DNA of 54,743 nucleotides from Streptomyces alanosinicus. Its GTDB lineage: Bacteria; Actinomycetota; Actinomycetes; Streptomycetales; Streptomycetaceae. Shown here piece after piece: positions 20,130 through 28,385 of the stretch. Position 1 is the stretch's first letter. Every line of letters begins with the position of its first letter. The notes beneath the pieces were generated by a model. The model was given only the letters and a program-made list of their open reading frames with translations. It was not told the origin of the DNA and did no database searches. Both the position numbers and the translations under genes were made by a program. Location of the stretch: assembly GCF_014650595.1 (NCBI RefSeq), contig NZ_BMVG01000045.1, positions 1 through 54,743 on the forward strand. The letters are read 5' to 3'.

Positions 20130-21188
20130 ATGAAGACGGACGGCGTCTATGTCGACACGGTCGGGGCCTACATCCCGGACCGGTGGGTGAGCGTCGAGCA
20201 GGCGGTGCGGGAAGGGCTCTACGACGAGTACTCCGTCCAGTACGGCACCGGCCTCACCGCCGCCTACATCGCGGACGACCTGCCGGCGCTGGACATGGCG
20301 GTGCTCGCCGCCCGCCAGGCGTTCCGCCGGTCCGGCACCGACGTGGAGGACCTCGACCACCACGTCCACTGCACCGCCGTGCAGCACGGTCCCGAGGGGT
20401 TCTACCCGCCCGGCTACGTGCTGCGTGAGCTGGGCGCGAGCGGGGTGGCCAGCACGGACGTGCGCCAGCACTCCAACGGCCTGCTGGCCGGCATCGAGGT
20501 CGCCGTCGGCCAGCTGACGGGCGCCGCAGGGGCCGAGACCGTGCTGGTGACGGCGGCGGAGAACTTCACCAGTCCGCTGATCGACCGGTGGACGGGGTTC
20601 GGTACCGGGTTCACCGCCAGCGACGGTGGCGCCGCCGTCCTGCTCAGCGGCGAAGGAGGGTTCGCGGCGCTGCGCGCGGTGAACTCCGGGACCCTGCCGG
20701 AACTGGAACAGTGGCACCGCGGCGAGGAGTCCTTGCTGCCGTTCCGCGGGGAACAGCGCAAGGCGTCCGGCACGATGGAGCTGCTGGCCTACTTCAACCA
20801 GCATGTGATGGCACTCGACAAGTGCATGGAGATGATCCGCGACTTCGAGCTGGACATCGTGCACCGGTCGCTGGTGGACGCGGGGCTGAACGCCTCGGAC
20901 CTGAGGTGGGTGGTGGCCGCGAACAGCGACTCCCGCATGATCGACCAGATGAAGATGCAGCCGCTGGGCCTGCCGATGTCCCGCTCCACCTGGGACTTCG
21001 GCAAGGAGTACGGCCATATGGGCGCCTGCGACATGGCGGTCTCCCTCAACCACCTGCTCCTCAACGGGCTGCTGTCCCCGGGCGACCACATCCTCATGAC
21101 CACGTCGGCGTCCGGCTGGGTGTCGACCTCGGCCGTCCTCACCATCCTCGACCTCCCGGCCTGGGCACGGGAGCAGCCGGTCTCCTGA
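20130..21188 (+). CDS. KAS III-like acyltransferase with Ser nucleophile
   Basis: A 352-residue thiolase-fold protein of the FabH family, with an AGGAG ribosome site about 11 bases before the ATG. The usual Cys position (D-V-x-x-x-C-x-G) reads DVRQHSNGL, so Ser115 replaces Cys. The canonical HxxN motif region reads VVAANSDSRMI, without the FabH His. His196 (EQWHRG) and Asp301 (GACDMA) fall where, as I recall, the Ser-His-Asp triad of the daunorubicin priming protein DpsC lies. Such enzymes usually move acyl groups rather than condense them. The gene directly follows a PKS that lacks a thioesterase, so roles in chain release, sugar or alcohol acylation, or priming are all possible. Family assignment is secure; the reaction is inference. 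Confidence 0.85.
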   Translation: MKTDGVYVDTVGAYIPDRWVSVEQAVREGLYDEYSVQYGTGLTAAYIADDLPALDMAVLAARQAFRRSGTDVEDLDHHVHCTAVQHGPEGFYPPGYVLRELGASGVASTDVRQHSNGLLAGIEVAVGQLTGAAGAETVLVTAAENFTSPLIDRWTGFGTGFTASDGGAAVLLSGEGGFAALRAVNSGTLPELEQWHRGEESLLPFRGEQRKASGTMELLAYFNQHVMALDKCMEMIRDFELDIVHRSLVDAGLNASDLRWVVAANSDSRMIDQMKMQPLGLPMSRSTWDFGKEYGHMGACDMAVSLNHLLLNGLLSPGDHILMTTSASGWVSTSAVLTILDLPAWAREQPVS

Positions 21189-21231
21189 ACGGCGCCCCAC
21201 CGAGCCGCAGCGCCGGCTTCCCGGGCAGCGA

Positions 21232-21267
21232 AAGACCCGGCACCCCGAGGACGAGGTGCCGGGTCTT
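21232..21267. terminator. Bidirectional hairpin terminator between convergent genes
   Basis: A perfect 13-bp inverted repeat, AAGACCCGGCACC at 21232-21244 and GGTGCCGGGTCTT at 21255-21267, with a 10-base loop. It sits in the 102-bp space between the KAS III-like gene and the FkbM methyltransferase gene, which end facing each other. The A/T at the stem base would serve as a short U-run in both directions. Confidence 0.85.
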
Positions 21268-21290
21268 CTGTGGCGAAAGGCGGCGGAGCG

Positions 21291-22067
21291 TCAGCGCTCG
21301 CGCCTGGCGTACACCATGGAATAGCGGAAGACCTCGGGCAGGTGCGCGGCGTTCTCCACCGTCACGGTGAAGCCCTGCGCGTCGAGGATGCCGCGCACCG
21401 CGTCCAGGCGGCCGTCGAGGTCCTGCACTTCGACGACCGCCTGGCGCACGCGCTGCCAGTCCGCCGCGTCCAGCCCCTCCATGACCTCGAGTTCCGCGCC
21501 CTCGACATCGATCTTCAGCAGGTCGACCGGGCCCTCGGGCGCCCATGTGCGCAGCATGTCGGAGAGCCGGTTCACCTCCGCCTCCACCTCGACGCCGGCC
21601 ATGATGCGGTCCAGGGCCTCCTGGCCGATCTGCTCCACCGTCAGTTCCTGCCCGACCTTCTTCTGCTCCGGATACCGCGTCGAGTTGCCGGGCAGGGCGG
21701 GATAGAACGTGAAGCGGACCTGCTCCTCGTGCCGACGGCCCAGCGCCGAGCGCACCACCTCCACGTCCTTCGCGCCGTGGCTGTCCAGGTTCTCCAGCAG
21801 CGCCTGGTGAATGGCCGGGATCGGCTCGAACGCCAGGATCTTCGCGCCGGGGAACTCCTGCTTCATGAAGAGGGTGAAGAGTCCCACGTTCGCGCCGGCG
21901 TCCACGATCCGCGAGGAATCGGATAGCTGGATTCCGTGCCTGAGATACGTGCGCTCGACGAATATCTCGTTGTAGATGAAGTCGACTTCGGAGAACAGCG
22001 CGCCCTCCGTCTGCGGCACGAAGAACGAAACGCCGTCAGCGACCTGAACTGACCTGATGTCGGTCAT
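21291..22067 (-). CDS. FkbM family SAM-dependent methyltransferase
   Basis: 258 residues with the SAM-binding motif IVDAGANVGLFTLF (about residues 53-66) and the FkbM signature LLKIDVEGAELEVMEGL near the C-terminal third. FkbM proteins are usually O-methyltransferases acting on polyketide or sugar hydroxyls. It is the last gene of the leftward run that includes the sugar genes and exporter, so methylation of the deoxysugar or of a polyketide hydroxyl is likely. The 79-bp gap upstream may contain its own promoter. The substrate cannot be read from the sequence. Confidence 0.88.
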   Translation of the reverse strand: MTDIRSVQVADGVSFFVPQTEGALFSEVDFIYNEIFVERTYLRHGIQLSDSSRIVDAGANVGLFTLFMKQEFPGAKILAFEPIPAIHQALLENLDSHGAKDVEVVRSALGRRHEEQVRFTFYPALPGNSTRYPEQKKVGQELTVEQIGQEALDRIMAGVEVEAEVNRLSDMLRTWAPEGPVDLLKIDVEGAELEVMEGLDAADWQRVRQAVVEVQDLDGRLDAVRGILDAQGFTVTVENAAHLPEVFRYSMVYARRER

Positions 22068-22146
22068 GAAGTGCTCCCTGAGCCGTGGATTGCTGCCCAG
22101 TGTGCCCCGCGGAACACCAGCAATTTCCTAGACTTGGACGAGTTGC

Positions 22147-22914
22147 TCAGGCATCCCGGTTGCGCAGCACCAGATAGCCGCCCAGCACCGCCGCGGCCAC
22201 CCACACCAGCATGATCACGAGGCCGCCGCCCGGTCCGTAGGGCACATCGGAATCGCGCACCACCCGCGCCATCGCCGTACCCGCCTGGTCCGGAAGGTAG
22301 TGCGCGACCTTTTTGGCGCCCGGTACCGAGGACAGGATCTGCGTGACGAGGAAGAAGAACGGCATGAGAATGCCCATGGACAGCATGGAGCTGCGCAACA
22401 TGGTGGCCACGCCCATCGAGATCACGGCCATCAGCGCCATGTAGAGCCCGGCACCCAGCGTCGCGCGCAGCACGTTGTGCGCGCCGAGTGTGGTGCTGTG
22501 CGAGCCGAGCGCGGCCTGCCCGGCGAAGAAGGTCACGAAGCTGGTGACCAGGCCGACGACGAGAGCGACGCCGGTGGCCACCGCCAGCTTGCCGAAGTAG
22601 AAGACCCCGCGCCGCGGCACCGCCGCCAGCGAGTTGCGGATCATGCCGGTGCTGTACTCGGCGCCGATCACCATGACGCCGAACGCGATCATCGCCAGCT
22701 GGCCGAGGACACCGCCGGTGAAGCTGGTTCCGGCGGCGTCGAAGGCGTGCCTCTCCTGCTGTGACAGGTCGTCGTAGCGGGCGTTGGACAGGGCGCTCAC
22801 CAGGGTGCCGAAGGCGACGGTGACGGCGAAGGCCGCGAACAGCGTCCACGCCGTGGAGCGCACCGTGGTGAGCTTGGCCCACTCGGAGCGGAAGGTCGCG
22901 AGGGGTGCGGACAT
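22147..22914 (-). CDS. ABC-2 type exporter permease
   Basis: 255 residues with about six hydrophobic segments, starting with a short cytoplasmic SEWAKLTTVRST motif typical of ABC-2 permeases of streptomycete exporters, and ending in a hydrophobic helix followed by VLRNRDA. It lies 3 bp after the ATPase gene and forms one transporter with it. The pair resembles DrrA/DrrB-type self-resistance or export systems. It most likely exports the cluster product, though no ligand specificity can be read. Confidence 0.9.
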   Translation of the reverse strand: MSAPLATFRSEWAKLTTVRSTAWTLFAAFAVTVAFGTLVSALSNARYDDLSQQERHAFDAAGTSFTGGVLGQLAMIAFGVMVIGAEYSTGMIRNSLAAVPRRGVFYFGKLAVATGVALVVGLVTSFVTFFAGQAALGSHSTTLGAHNVLRATLGAGLYMALMAVISMGVATMLRSSMLSMGILMPFFFLVTQILSSVPGAKKVAHYLPDQAGTAMARVVRDSDVPYGPGGGLVIMLVWVAAAVLGGYLVLRNRDA

Positions 22915-22917
22915 GGG

Positions 22918-23892
22918 TCAGGACTCCGTTCCGATGGGCTGCGTCTGCGGTGCGATCCCGTCGCGGCCCGACGCGGCGGTCGCGGCGAGCGGACCGGTGC
23001 GGTACTCGGCCGCCTCACCGGTCAGCGCGATGAACGCCTCTTCCAGGGACGCGTGCTGCGGGCTCAGCTCGTGCAGCAGGATGCCGTGTGCCAGTGCGAG
23101 TTCACCGAGGCGCTCCGCGGGGACCTCGGCCACCTCGAAGGCACCGGACCCGGTCTCGGCGGCGGTGATGCCGACGGCGGACAGCACGTCCCGCAGCTTC
23201 TCCGGTTCGGGCGTACGGATCCGCACGGACGACCGGGAGTTGCGGTCGATGAAGTCCTCCATACTGGTGTCCGCGAGCAGCCTGCCGCGGCCGATGACGA
23301 CCAGGTGGTCGGCGGTCAGCGCCATCTCGCTCATCAGATGGCTGGAGACGAACACAGTGCGGCCCTGCGACGCCAGCCGCCTCATCAGGGTGCGGATCCA
23401 GTGGATCCCCTCTGGATCGAGGCCGTTGACCGGCTCGTCCAGCAGCACGATCTCCGGATCTCCGAGCAGTGCCGCGGCGATGCCGAGCCGCTGCCCCATG
23501 CCCAGGGAGAAGCCCTTGGGCCGTTTCCTGGCGACCGGGTTCAGACCGACCTCATGGAGCACCTCCTCGACCCGCGACTCCGGTATGCGATTACTGAGGG
23601 CCAGGCACCTGAGGTTCTGGTACGCGCTGCGTCCGCCGTGCATCGCCTTCGCGTCCAGCAGCGCACCGATATGGCGCAGCGGCTCCTTGAGCTGCGCGTA
23701 CGGCCGGCCGTCGATGAGGACATGGCCCGAGGTGGGGCGGTCCAGACCGAGCATCATCCGCATCGTGGTGGACTTGCCCGCTCCGTTGGGTCCGAGGAAT
23801 CCGGTGACGCAGCCGGGCCGGACCGTGAAGGCGAGGTCGTCGACCACCACCTTCTCGCCGTACCGCTTGGTCACTCCCGCAAGCTCTATCAT
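22918..23892 (-). CDS. ABC exporter ATP-binding protein (DrrA-like)
   Basis: 324 residues. Walker A is FLGPNGAGKSTTMRMMLGL, the signature region is FSLGMGQRLGIAAALL, and Walker B is EIVLLDEPVNGLDPEG. The C-terminal third is an extension of the kind found in antibiotic exporters such as DrrA. It is translated with the downstream permease, 3 bp apart. It is separated from the upstream sugar gene by 81 bp that contain a palindrome and a candidate PAS-LuxR site, so it may be controlled separately from the sugar genes. Confidence 0.93.
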   Translation of the reverse strand: MIELAGVTKRYGEKVVVDDLAFTVRPGCVTGFLGPNGAGKSTTMRMMLGLDRPTSGHVLIDGRPYAQLKEPLRHIGALLDAKAMHGGRSAYQNLRCLALSNRIPESRVEEVLHEVGLNPVARKRPKGFSLGMGQRLGIAAALLGDPEIVLLDEPVNGLDPEGIHWIRTLMRRLASQGRTVFVSSHLMSEMALTADHLVVIGRGRLLADTSMEDFIDRNSRSSVRIRTPEPEKLRDVLSAVGITAAETGSGAFEVAEVPAERLGELALAHGILLHELSPQHASLEEAFIALTGEAAEYRTGPLAATAASGRDGIAPQTQPIGTES

Positions 23893-23928
23893 GCGGCCAC
23901 GCTAAGCGGAGGTATGTCTTCCGTCCTG

Positions 23929-23941
23929 TGTCCGCGGGACA
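23929..23941. promoter_or_regulatory. Short palindrome upstream of the exporter
   Basis: TGTCC-GCG-GGACA, a perfect 5-bp dyad with a 3-base spacer, 37 bp before the ATPase start codon. Its position fits an operator, but no cognate regulator can be named. Confidence 0.3.
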
Positions 23942-23944
23942 TGT

Positions 23945-23960
23945 CTAGGGGTTCTCACAG
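23945..23960. promoter_or_regulatory. Candidate PAS-LuxR (PimM-type) operator upstream of the exporter
   Basis: CTAGGGGTTCTCACAG matches 12 of 16 positions of the consensus CTVGGGAWWTCCCBAG that I recall for PAS-LuxR regulators, with an intact left half-site CTAGGG. It sits 53-68 bp upstream of the exporter ATPase start. Alone it is a weak match; it gains weight from better matches elsewhere in the cluster. Confidence 0.35.
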
Positions 23961-23973
23961 TCGACGGACGTCG

Positions 23974-24762
23974 TCACCGGCCGGACGGTGTCCTCAAGTC
24001 CACCGGAAGCGCGGCGTAGTAGGGCAGATAAGTGTCCAACAGGGCGCCCAGATAGTCCTGGTCCTGGACCGTGGTGCCGGTACGGAAGTCCGGCACCAGC
24101 CGGCGCAGACGTCCCACGGACGCACGCGTGATCGCGGGCGAGCCCGGGCGATGGATGCGGCGGGCCGTGACGCCGAGGCGCTGTTCGATGGCCGTGACGA
24201 TCGACTCCACCGGCTGCGGACTTCCGGAGGCCAGGTTCAGGACCTCGCCGCTGACCCCGTCATCGAGGAGCCGCCCGACCGCATGCAGCAGATCCCGTAC
24301 GTCCAGCAGATCCCGGTGGGCGCCCTGATGAACCGTCACCTCGCCTTCGAGGATGTGCCTGACGAGGGTGGGCAGCAGTTGATGCGGGCGCTGATGGCGG
24401 CCCACCACATGGCTCAGCCGCAGGATCAGGTGCTCGGTACCGGAGGAGCGCACCACGCTCTCCAGGGCCAGCTTGTGCCGCCCGTACGCGTTCGGCGGCC
24501 GTACGGGGTCCGCCTCGGTGGCCTCGCCGGCGGGGAAGCCGTACAGGGAGAAGGAGGCTGTGGAGAAGAACAGCAGCCGTCGGCCGTGCCGCCTGCACTC
24601 GTCCAGTACGTCGTAGAGGAGGTGGGCCTCGCGGTCGTACTCGCCGGGGGTGGCGGTGGCCGTGCTGGAGACGCCGGAGGCGAGCGCCGTCACCTCCGGG
24701 AAGCGGTCTTCGAACGCGGACGCCAGGTTGCGGGCCAGGAAGCCGTCACCGATGATCCGCAC
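23974..24762 (-). CDS. NDP-sugar 4-ketoreductase/epimerase (extended SDR)
   Basis: 262 residues starting at a GTG that overlaps the end of the 2,3-dehydratase gene by 17 bp. The N-terminus MRIIGDGFLARNLA is a short Rossmann loop, and YGRHK is the YxxxK catalytic pair with an upstream Ser (FFSTAS). Family members next to 2,3-dehydratases usually reduce the 4-keto group of NDP-2,6-dideoxyhexoses. Coupling to the dehydratase strongly suggests the same pathway. Whether it acts as ketoreductase or epimerase cannot be decided from the sequence. Confidence 0.8.
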   Translation of the reverse strand: MRIIGDGFLARNLASAFEDRFPEVTALASGVSSTATATPGEYDREAHLLYDVLDECRRHGRRLLFFSTASFSLYGFPAGEATEADPVRPPNAYGRHKLALESVVRSSGTEHLILRLSHVVGRHQRPHQLLPTLVRHILEGEVTVHQGAHRDLLDVRDLLHAVGRLLDDGVSGEVLNLASGSPQPVESIVTAIEQRLGVTARRIHRPGSPAITRASVGRLRRLVPDFRTGTTVQDQDYLGALLDTYLPYYAALPVDLRTPSGR

Positions 24763-26251
24763 GGCCGGCCCCCCTTCCCTGCGCGGTGCCCCCGATTTCC
24801 GGAACGCCGATGTCGGCCACGGTTGGGCCGGGAGCGATGCCGGCGACGGTGCGCAGGGCCGCGACCAGGGTCCGCGCCTGCATGTTGACGTAGTGGCTGT
24901 ACTTGAGCAACTCGCCGAGCTGACGCAGCGTCACCCATTGGTAGACGTCCGGGACATCGGCGCAGGCGTCAGCCGGGACGCTGTCGTCCGCCTCGATGAT
25001 CAGGTAGCGGTTCTGTGCGTTCAGGAACCGGCCGCCCTCCTCCGACAGCACCGTGTCGAACCACACCTGTTCCGGACGGGCCCCCTGTATCAGGTCCAGG
25101 AAGAGGGGGCGGGCCGCCGGGGGCAGATGGGCGTAGTTCTCGGGGGTGCACTGCACGGTGGGGCCGAGTTCGATGACGTCCAGATAGCCCGGTTCGGCAC
25201 GGGCGTGCATCAGGCAGTGCAGCACGCCGTCGATCCGGCGCACCAGCAGTGCCGCCACCCCCGTGCCGTGCGGCTCGAGCAGCGGCTGTGACCAGGACGC
25301 CACCTCACGCCGGTTCGAGACGACGTCCACGGGCACGATGCTGAAGAACAGGCCCCGCTCGTGGGAGATGCGGTCCTCGGCGCGGTACCAGCCACGTCCC
25401 CAAACCTCGCGCAACGGCAGCAGCTCGGCGCCGGCCTCCCGCTCGCTCTGCTGTGTGGTGATCCAGCTGCGGACCGCCGTGTCCGAGTGGATGCCGGGAG
25501 TCTGTCGTCCGGCGCCGTGCTGCCAGTCGGGCAGGCAGGACAGGACCGTACGTGCGTCCATGTTGACCAGATTCTCGTAGTGCAGCAGAGCATTGATCTG
25601 ACGCAGTGTCAGCCAGCAGAAGTCCTCACCGGCCTCCACCTCCGGGCCGACCTCGACGATCATGTTGCGGTTGCGCTTGCAGAAGAACCACGAGCCCTGC
25701 TCGGACTGGAGCACATCCGCGAGCACCCGATGGCCCCGGGCCTGCGGCTCGCGGAAGCAGTCCAGATACGGTACCGGGGAACCACCGTGCACCCGCGTGT
25801 AGTTGCTCTTGGTGGCCTGCACGGTCGGCGACAGCTGCACCCCGTTGACGTTCCCTGGCTCGGTCTTCGCCTGCATCAGACAGTGCAGCACCCCGTTGAT
25901 CTCGCGGACCACGACGCCCAGTATGCCGATTTCCGGCTGCCTGATAATCGGCTGGTGCCACTGCGGAACCGGCCCGAAGTCGGTGCGCACCCGCAGCCCG
26001 CGCACCGCGAAGAATCGCCCGCTGTGATGCTCCAGGTCGCCGGTGTCCGGGGTGAAGTGCCAACCGGACAGGTCGGCGAAGGTGGTGCGGCGCACCTCCT
26101 GGCTGTGCTTGCGGCGGCGCTCGTCCAGCCAGTCGAAGAACTGGACGTCGGACATCGCCTCGCCACCGGTGGCCGTCGCCGAGGCGGCCAGCCGCGCGGC
26201 GAGGACCGCATCGGTATCGGACCGGGGACCGGTCGCGTTGAGCTGGGGCAT
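24746..26251 (-). CDS. NDP-hexose 2,3-dehydratase
   Basis: 501 residues; ATG at 26251 chosen because GGAGAGG precedes it by a few bases, although the frame stays open upstream. The protein is an internal duplication: two halves share WFF/RFLN...NRNM/NRYL..IEV/IEA, LTLRQI/LTLRQL, and HCLMQA/HCLMHA...VQLSPTVQ/IELGPTVQ segments. This is the hallmark of TylCVI/EryBVI/OleV-type enzymes. They remove the C2 hydroxyl of NDP-4-keto-6-deoxyhexose, the first committed step to 2,6-dideoxysugars. It sits between the phosphopantetheinyl transferase and the ketoreductase. Partner 3-ketoreductase, NDP-glucose synthase and 4,6-dehydratase genes are not in the window. Confidence 0.93.
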   Translation of the reverse strand: MPQLNATGPRSDTDAVLAARLAASATATGGEAMSDVQFFDWLDERRRKHSQEVRRTTFADLSGWHFTPDTGDLEHHSGRFFAVRGLRVRTDFGPVPQWHQPIIRQPEIGILGVVVREINGVLHCLMQAKTEPGNVNGVQLSPTVQATKSNYTRVHGGSPVPYLDCFREPQARGHRVLADVLQSEQGSWFFCKRNRNMIVEVGPEVEAGEDFCWLTLRQINALLHYENLVNMDARTVLSCLPDWQHGAGRQTPGIHSDTAVRSWITTQQSEREAGAELLPLREVWGRGWYRAEDRISHERGLFFSIVPVDVVSNRREVASWSQPLLEPHGTGVAALLVRRIDGVLHCLMHARAEPGYLDVIELGPTVQCTPENYAHLPPAARPLFLDLIQGARPEQVWFDTVLSEEGGRFLNAQNRYLIIEADDSVPADACADVPDVYQWVTLRQLGELLKYSHYVNMQARTLVAALRTVAGIAPGPTVADIGVPEIGGTAQGRGAGRADHR

Positions 26252-26312
26252 CGCTGCCTCTCCATCGGATCGGAGTCGGCCCACGGCAACCGCCGCGGAC
26301 CCATGGGGCTGC

Positions 26313-27203
26313 CTACGGTGGCCACGGCGTGCTGGGTCCCACCGACGCCCCGGGCGCACCGGCCGCGGCCCGGTCCACCGGTTCGCCGGTACGCGGGCTG
26401 CCGTCCATAGGGTCTGTGAGGGGTGTTGTCGGTGCGGGCGAAGTCCCGGATGTGTCGGCCGGGGTCCGGTCCACCGGCTCAGCGACACGTGGGCCGTTCC
26501 CCGCCGGGTGCGCGGCCAGTGTCAGCGTGGTCAGCACCAGACCCTGGTCGACCAGCCACCGCCCCGTGAGTTCGGCGCCGCCGCCGAGCGGACCCGCGAA
26601 GGCGGGCGGCACCGGTATCAGCAGCCGGGCAGAGAACGTGCCCCGCACTCCCCCCGTGGCATCCAGCTCGTGGGTGAAGCGTAGCCGGGCCTGCTCGAAC
26701 CCGAGCGGCCTGCGGGTGAGCGGGAACCAGACCTTGTACACCGACTCCTTCGCGCTGAACAGCAGCCGGTCCCAAGGCACTTGAGGCACCGAACCCCTCA
26801 GCCGGGCGAGGCCGGCGCGTTCCTCGGGCAGCGACACCGCCTTCAGGACGCCGTCCGGCAGCGGGGCGGCCGGCTCGGCATCGATGCCGAGCGCCACCAG
26901 GTCGGTGGCGCGGGCGACCGCCGCCACCCGGTAGCCGTCACAGTGGGAGATCGCACCGACCACCCCCGCGGGCCAGCCGGGCTCACCGTGCGGCCCGGGC
27001 GGCAGCGGTACCGCCGGAATCCCCAGTGCGGACAGCGACAGCCGGGCGCACCGCCGGCCGGTGGCGAACTCCCGCCGGCGTTTGTCCACCGCCTGCGCCA
27101 CGACCACCTCCTCCTCCGGAAACAGCGGGGGCGCCACCAACTCGCCGCGGACCTCGGTCACTTCGACGTGGTCCGGCAGCAGCCGGCGCATCAGCGACGT
27201 CAT
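26313..27203 (-). CDS. 4'-phosphopantetheinyl transferase, Sfp/EntD-like, with long C-terminal tail
   Basis: 296 residues; the ATG at 27203 overlaps the phosphoesterase stop by 4 bases (ATGA), implying translational coupling. Core motifs are FATGRRCARLSL, ISHCDGYRVAA, LGIDAEP and FSAKESVYKVWFPLT, the last containing the Mg-binding Glu and Lys. It would convert the apo-ACPs of the PKS to holo form. The core ends near residue 230. The remaining 65 or so residues are low-complexity, rich in Pro, Thr, Asp and Gly, and contain AEPVDRTP and GEPVDRAA, a repeat also visible in the DNA. The tail is unusual for the family. Confidence 0.92.
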   Translation of the reverse strand: MTSLMRRLLPDHVEVTEVRGELVAPPLFPEEEVVVAQAVDKRRREFATGRRCARLSLSALGIPAVPLPPGPHGEPGWPAGVVGAISHCDGYRVAAVARATDLVALGIDAEPAAPLPDGVLKAVSLPEERAGLARLRGSVPQVPWDRLLFSAKESVYKVWFPLTRRPLGFEQARLRFTHELDATGGVRGTFSARLLIPVPPAFAGPLGGGAELTGRWLVDQGLVLTTLTLAAHPAGNGPRVAEPVDRTPADTSGTSPAPTTPLTDPMDGSPRTGEPVDRAAAGAPGASVGPSTPWPP

Positions 27204-28051
27204 GGGGTGCCTCGCCGGGGAAGGATCTCGCGTAGCAACGGATCGGGTATCCCGCGCGCCTGCCACTCGCGCGGATAGCCCAACGACACCTCGCGGTGCG
27301 GCACCCCGTCGTGCCAGGTGGTGCGGGGTATGTGCAGATGACCGTAGACGACGGTGGCCGCCCGGTAACGCCGGTGCCAGTCGTGCGTGGCGGTGGTCCC
27401 GCACCACAGCGCGAACTCCGGGTAGCGCAGCACCTGGGTCGGCTCGCGGACCAGCGGGAAGTGGTTCACCAGCACGCTCGGCAGATCCGGCGGGCAGGCG
27501 TCCAGCCGCTCGCGGGTGTACGCCAGCCGCGCCCGGCACCAGGCCGCGCGGTCCGGGTAGGGGTCGCTGTGCAGGAGGAACTCGTCGGTGGCCACCACCC
27601 CGGCCCGCTCCGCCCGGGCCAGCGCGTCGGCGGCGGCGGTGGCACCCGGCGGGAGGAACGAGTAGTCGTACAGCAGGAACAGCGGTGCGATCACCACCGG
27701 CCCGTCGGGGCCGGGCCACTGCGCATACGAGTCCTCCGGGGTCAACACCCCGAGCGACCGGCACAGTTCGACGAGGCTGCGATAACGGGCCTCACCGCGC
27801 AGGGTCACCGGGTCGTCCGGGTGGGTCCACAGTTCGTGGTTGCCCGGCACCCACACCACGGTCGCGAACCGCTCGGCGAGCAGCCGCAGCACCCACTCGA
27901 CGTCCGAGGCCAGCTCCCCGATGTCACCGGCGACGATCAGCCAGTCGGAGGGATCGCGGGGACGCAGGTCCCTTACGACGGCACGGTTCTGCTCGTAGGC
28001 GACATGCAGGTCACTGACCGCGAAGAGCCTGCCGCCCGGGACATGGCTCAC
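27200..28051 (-). CDS. Metallophosphoesterase (calcineurin-like)
   Basis: 283 residues with the five metal-binding blocks of calcineurin-like phosphoesterases: SDLHVAY, VAGDIGE, VPGNHELW, LVNHFPL and YGHLHIPR. It ends in a 4-base overlap with the phosphopantetheinyl transferase gene. The same gene pair is common in Streptomyces. Its substrate is unknown; the pairing suggests a phosphopantetheine- or nucleotide-related hydrolysis, which is inference only. It is first in the leftward run and diverges from the thioesterase gene. Confidence 0.85.
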   Translation of the reverse strand: MSHVPGGRLFAVSDLHVAYEQNRAVVRDLRPRDPSDWLIVAGDIGELASDVEWVLRLLAERFATVVWVPGNHELWTHPDDPVTLRGEARYRSLVELCRSLGVLTPEDSYAQWPGPDGPVVIAPLFLLYDYSFLPPGATAAADALARAERAGVVATDEFLLHSDPYPDRAAWCRARLAYTRERLDACPPDLPSVLVNHFPLVREPTQVLRYPEFALWCGTTATHDWHRRYRAATVVYGHLHIPRTTWHDGVPHREVSLGYPREWQARGIPDPLLREILPRRGTP

Positions 28052-28222
28052 CGCTTCGGTGCCCCTCCGGTCGGGGGCCGCGGATCGGTGGTGCTGGGCA
28101 TGGGAACTCCTCGTTGCACGTCCGGAGCCTCGCCTGCGCGTCCGGCGCTCTGTGTCACCGACCCGTTTATGTCACCGTCCCGGCGGACCGCACAACGCGC
28201 TGCGGCCCCTCCGGACGAAGTA

Positions 28223-28238
28223 CAGGGGAAACGCCCAG
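28223..28238. promoter_or_regulatory. Candidate PAS-LuxR operator in the divergent promoter region
   Basis: CAGGGGAAACGCCCAG matches 13 of 16 positions of the recalled consensus CTVGGGAWWTCCCBAG. It lies in the 334-bp divergent region (28052-28385) between the metallophosphoesterase operon and the thioesterase operon, so one site could serve both. Nothing coding is apparent in the rest of that region. Confidence 0.4.
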
Positions 28239-28328
28239 TCTTCCGCCGGCCATGGCCGCCTCGGGTCCGGCCGTGCCGGATAGTGGCGGCACATCCGCAC
28301 GACCAAGCCAGTGCTCAAGACCAGCCAG

Positions 28329-28366
28329 GACCACTGGAATCCCCTGAAGACCACTGGAACCCCTGA
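28329..28366 (+). repeat. Tandem direct repeat just before the thioesterase start
   Basis: GACCACTGGAATCCCCTGA (28329-28347) is followed one base later by GACCACTGGAACCCCTGA (28349-28366). The copies differ by one substitution and a one-base deletion, and are about 20 bp apart start to start, or two helical turns. The repeat ends 19 bp before the GTG start, so it covers the leader or promoter of the thioesterase gene and may be a tandem binding site. Confidence 0.6.
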
Positions 28367-28385
28367 CAGAGGACGGACGAGCAGC

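Noticed and set aside
22116..22131. A PAS-LuxR-like half site (CTAGGAAAT on the minus strand) before the FkbM gene
   Set aside because: Only about 11 of 16 positions fit the consensus, which is not better than chance expectation for this much DNA.
26252..26488. An N-terminal extension of the 2,3-dehydratase of about 79 residues
   Set aside because: The extension is Pro/Arg-rich, overlaps the phosphopantetheinyl transferase gene, and the ATG at 26251 has a good ribosome site and gives the normal family length.
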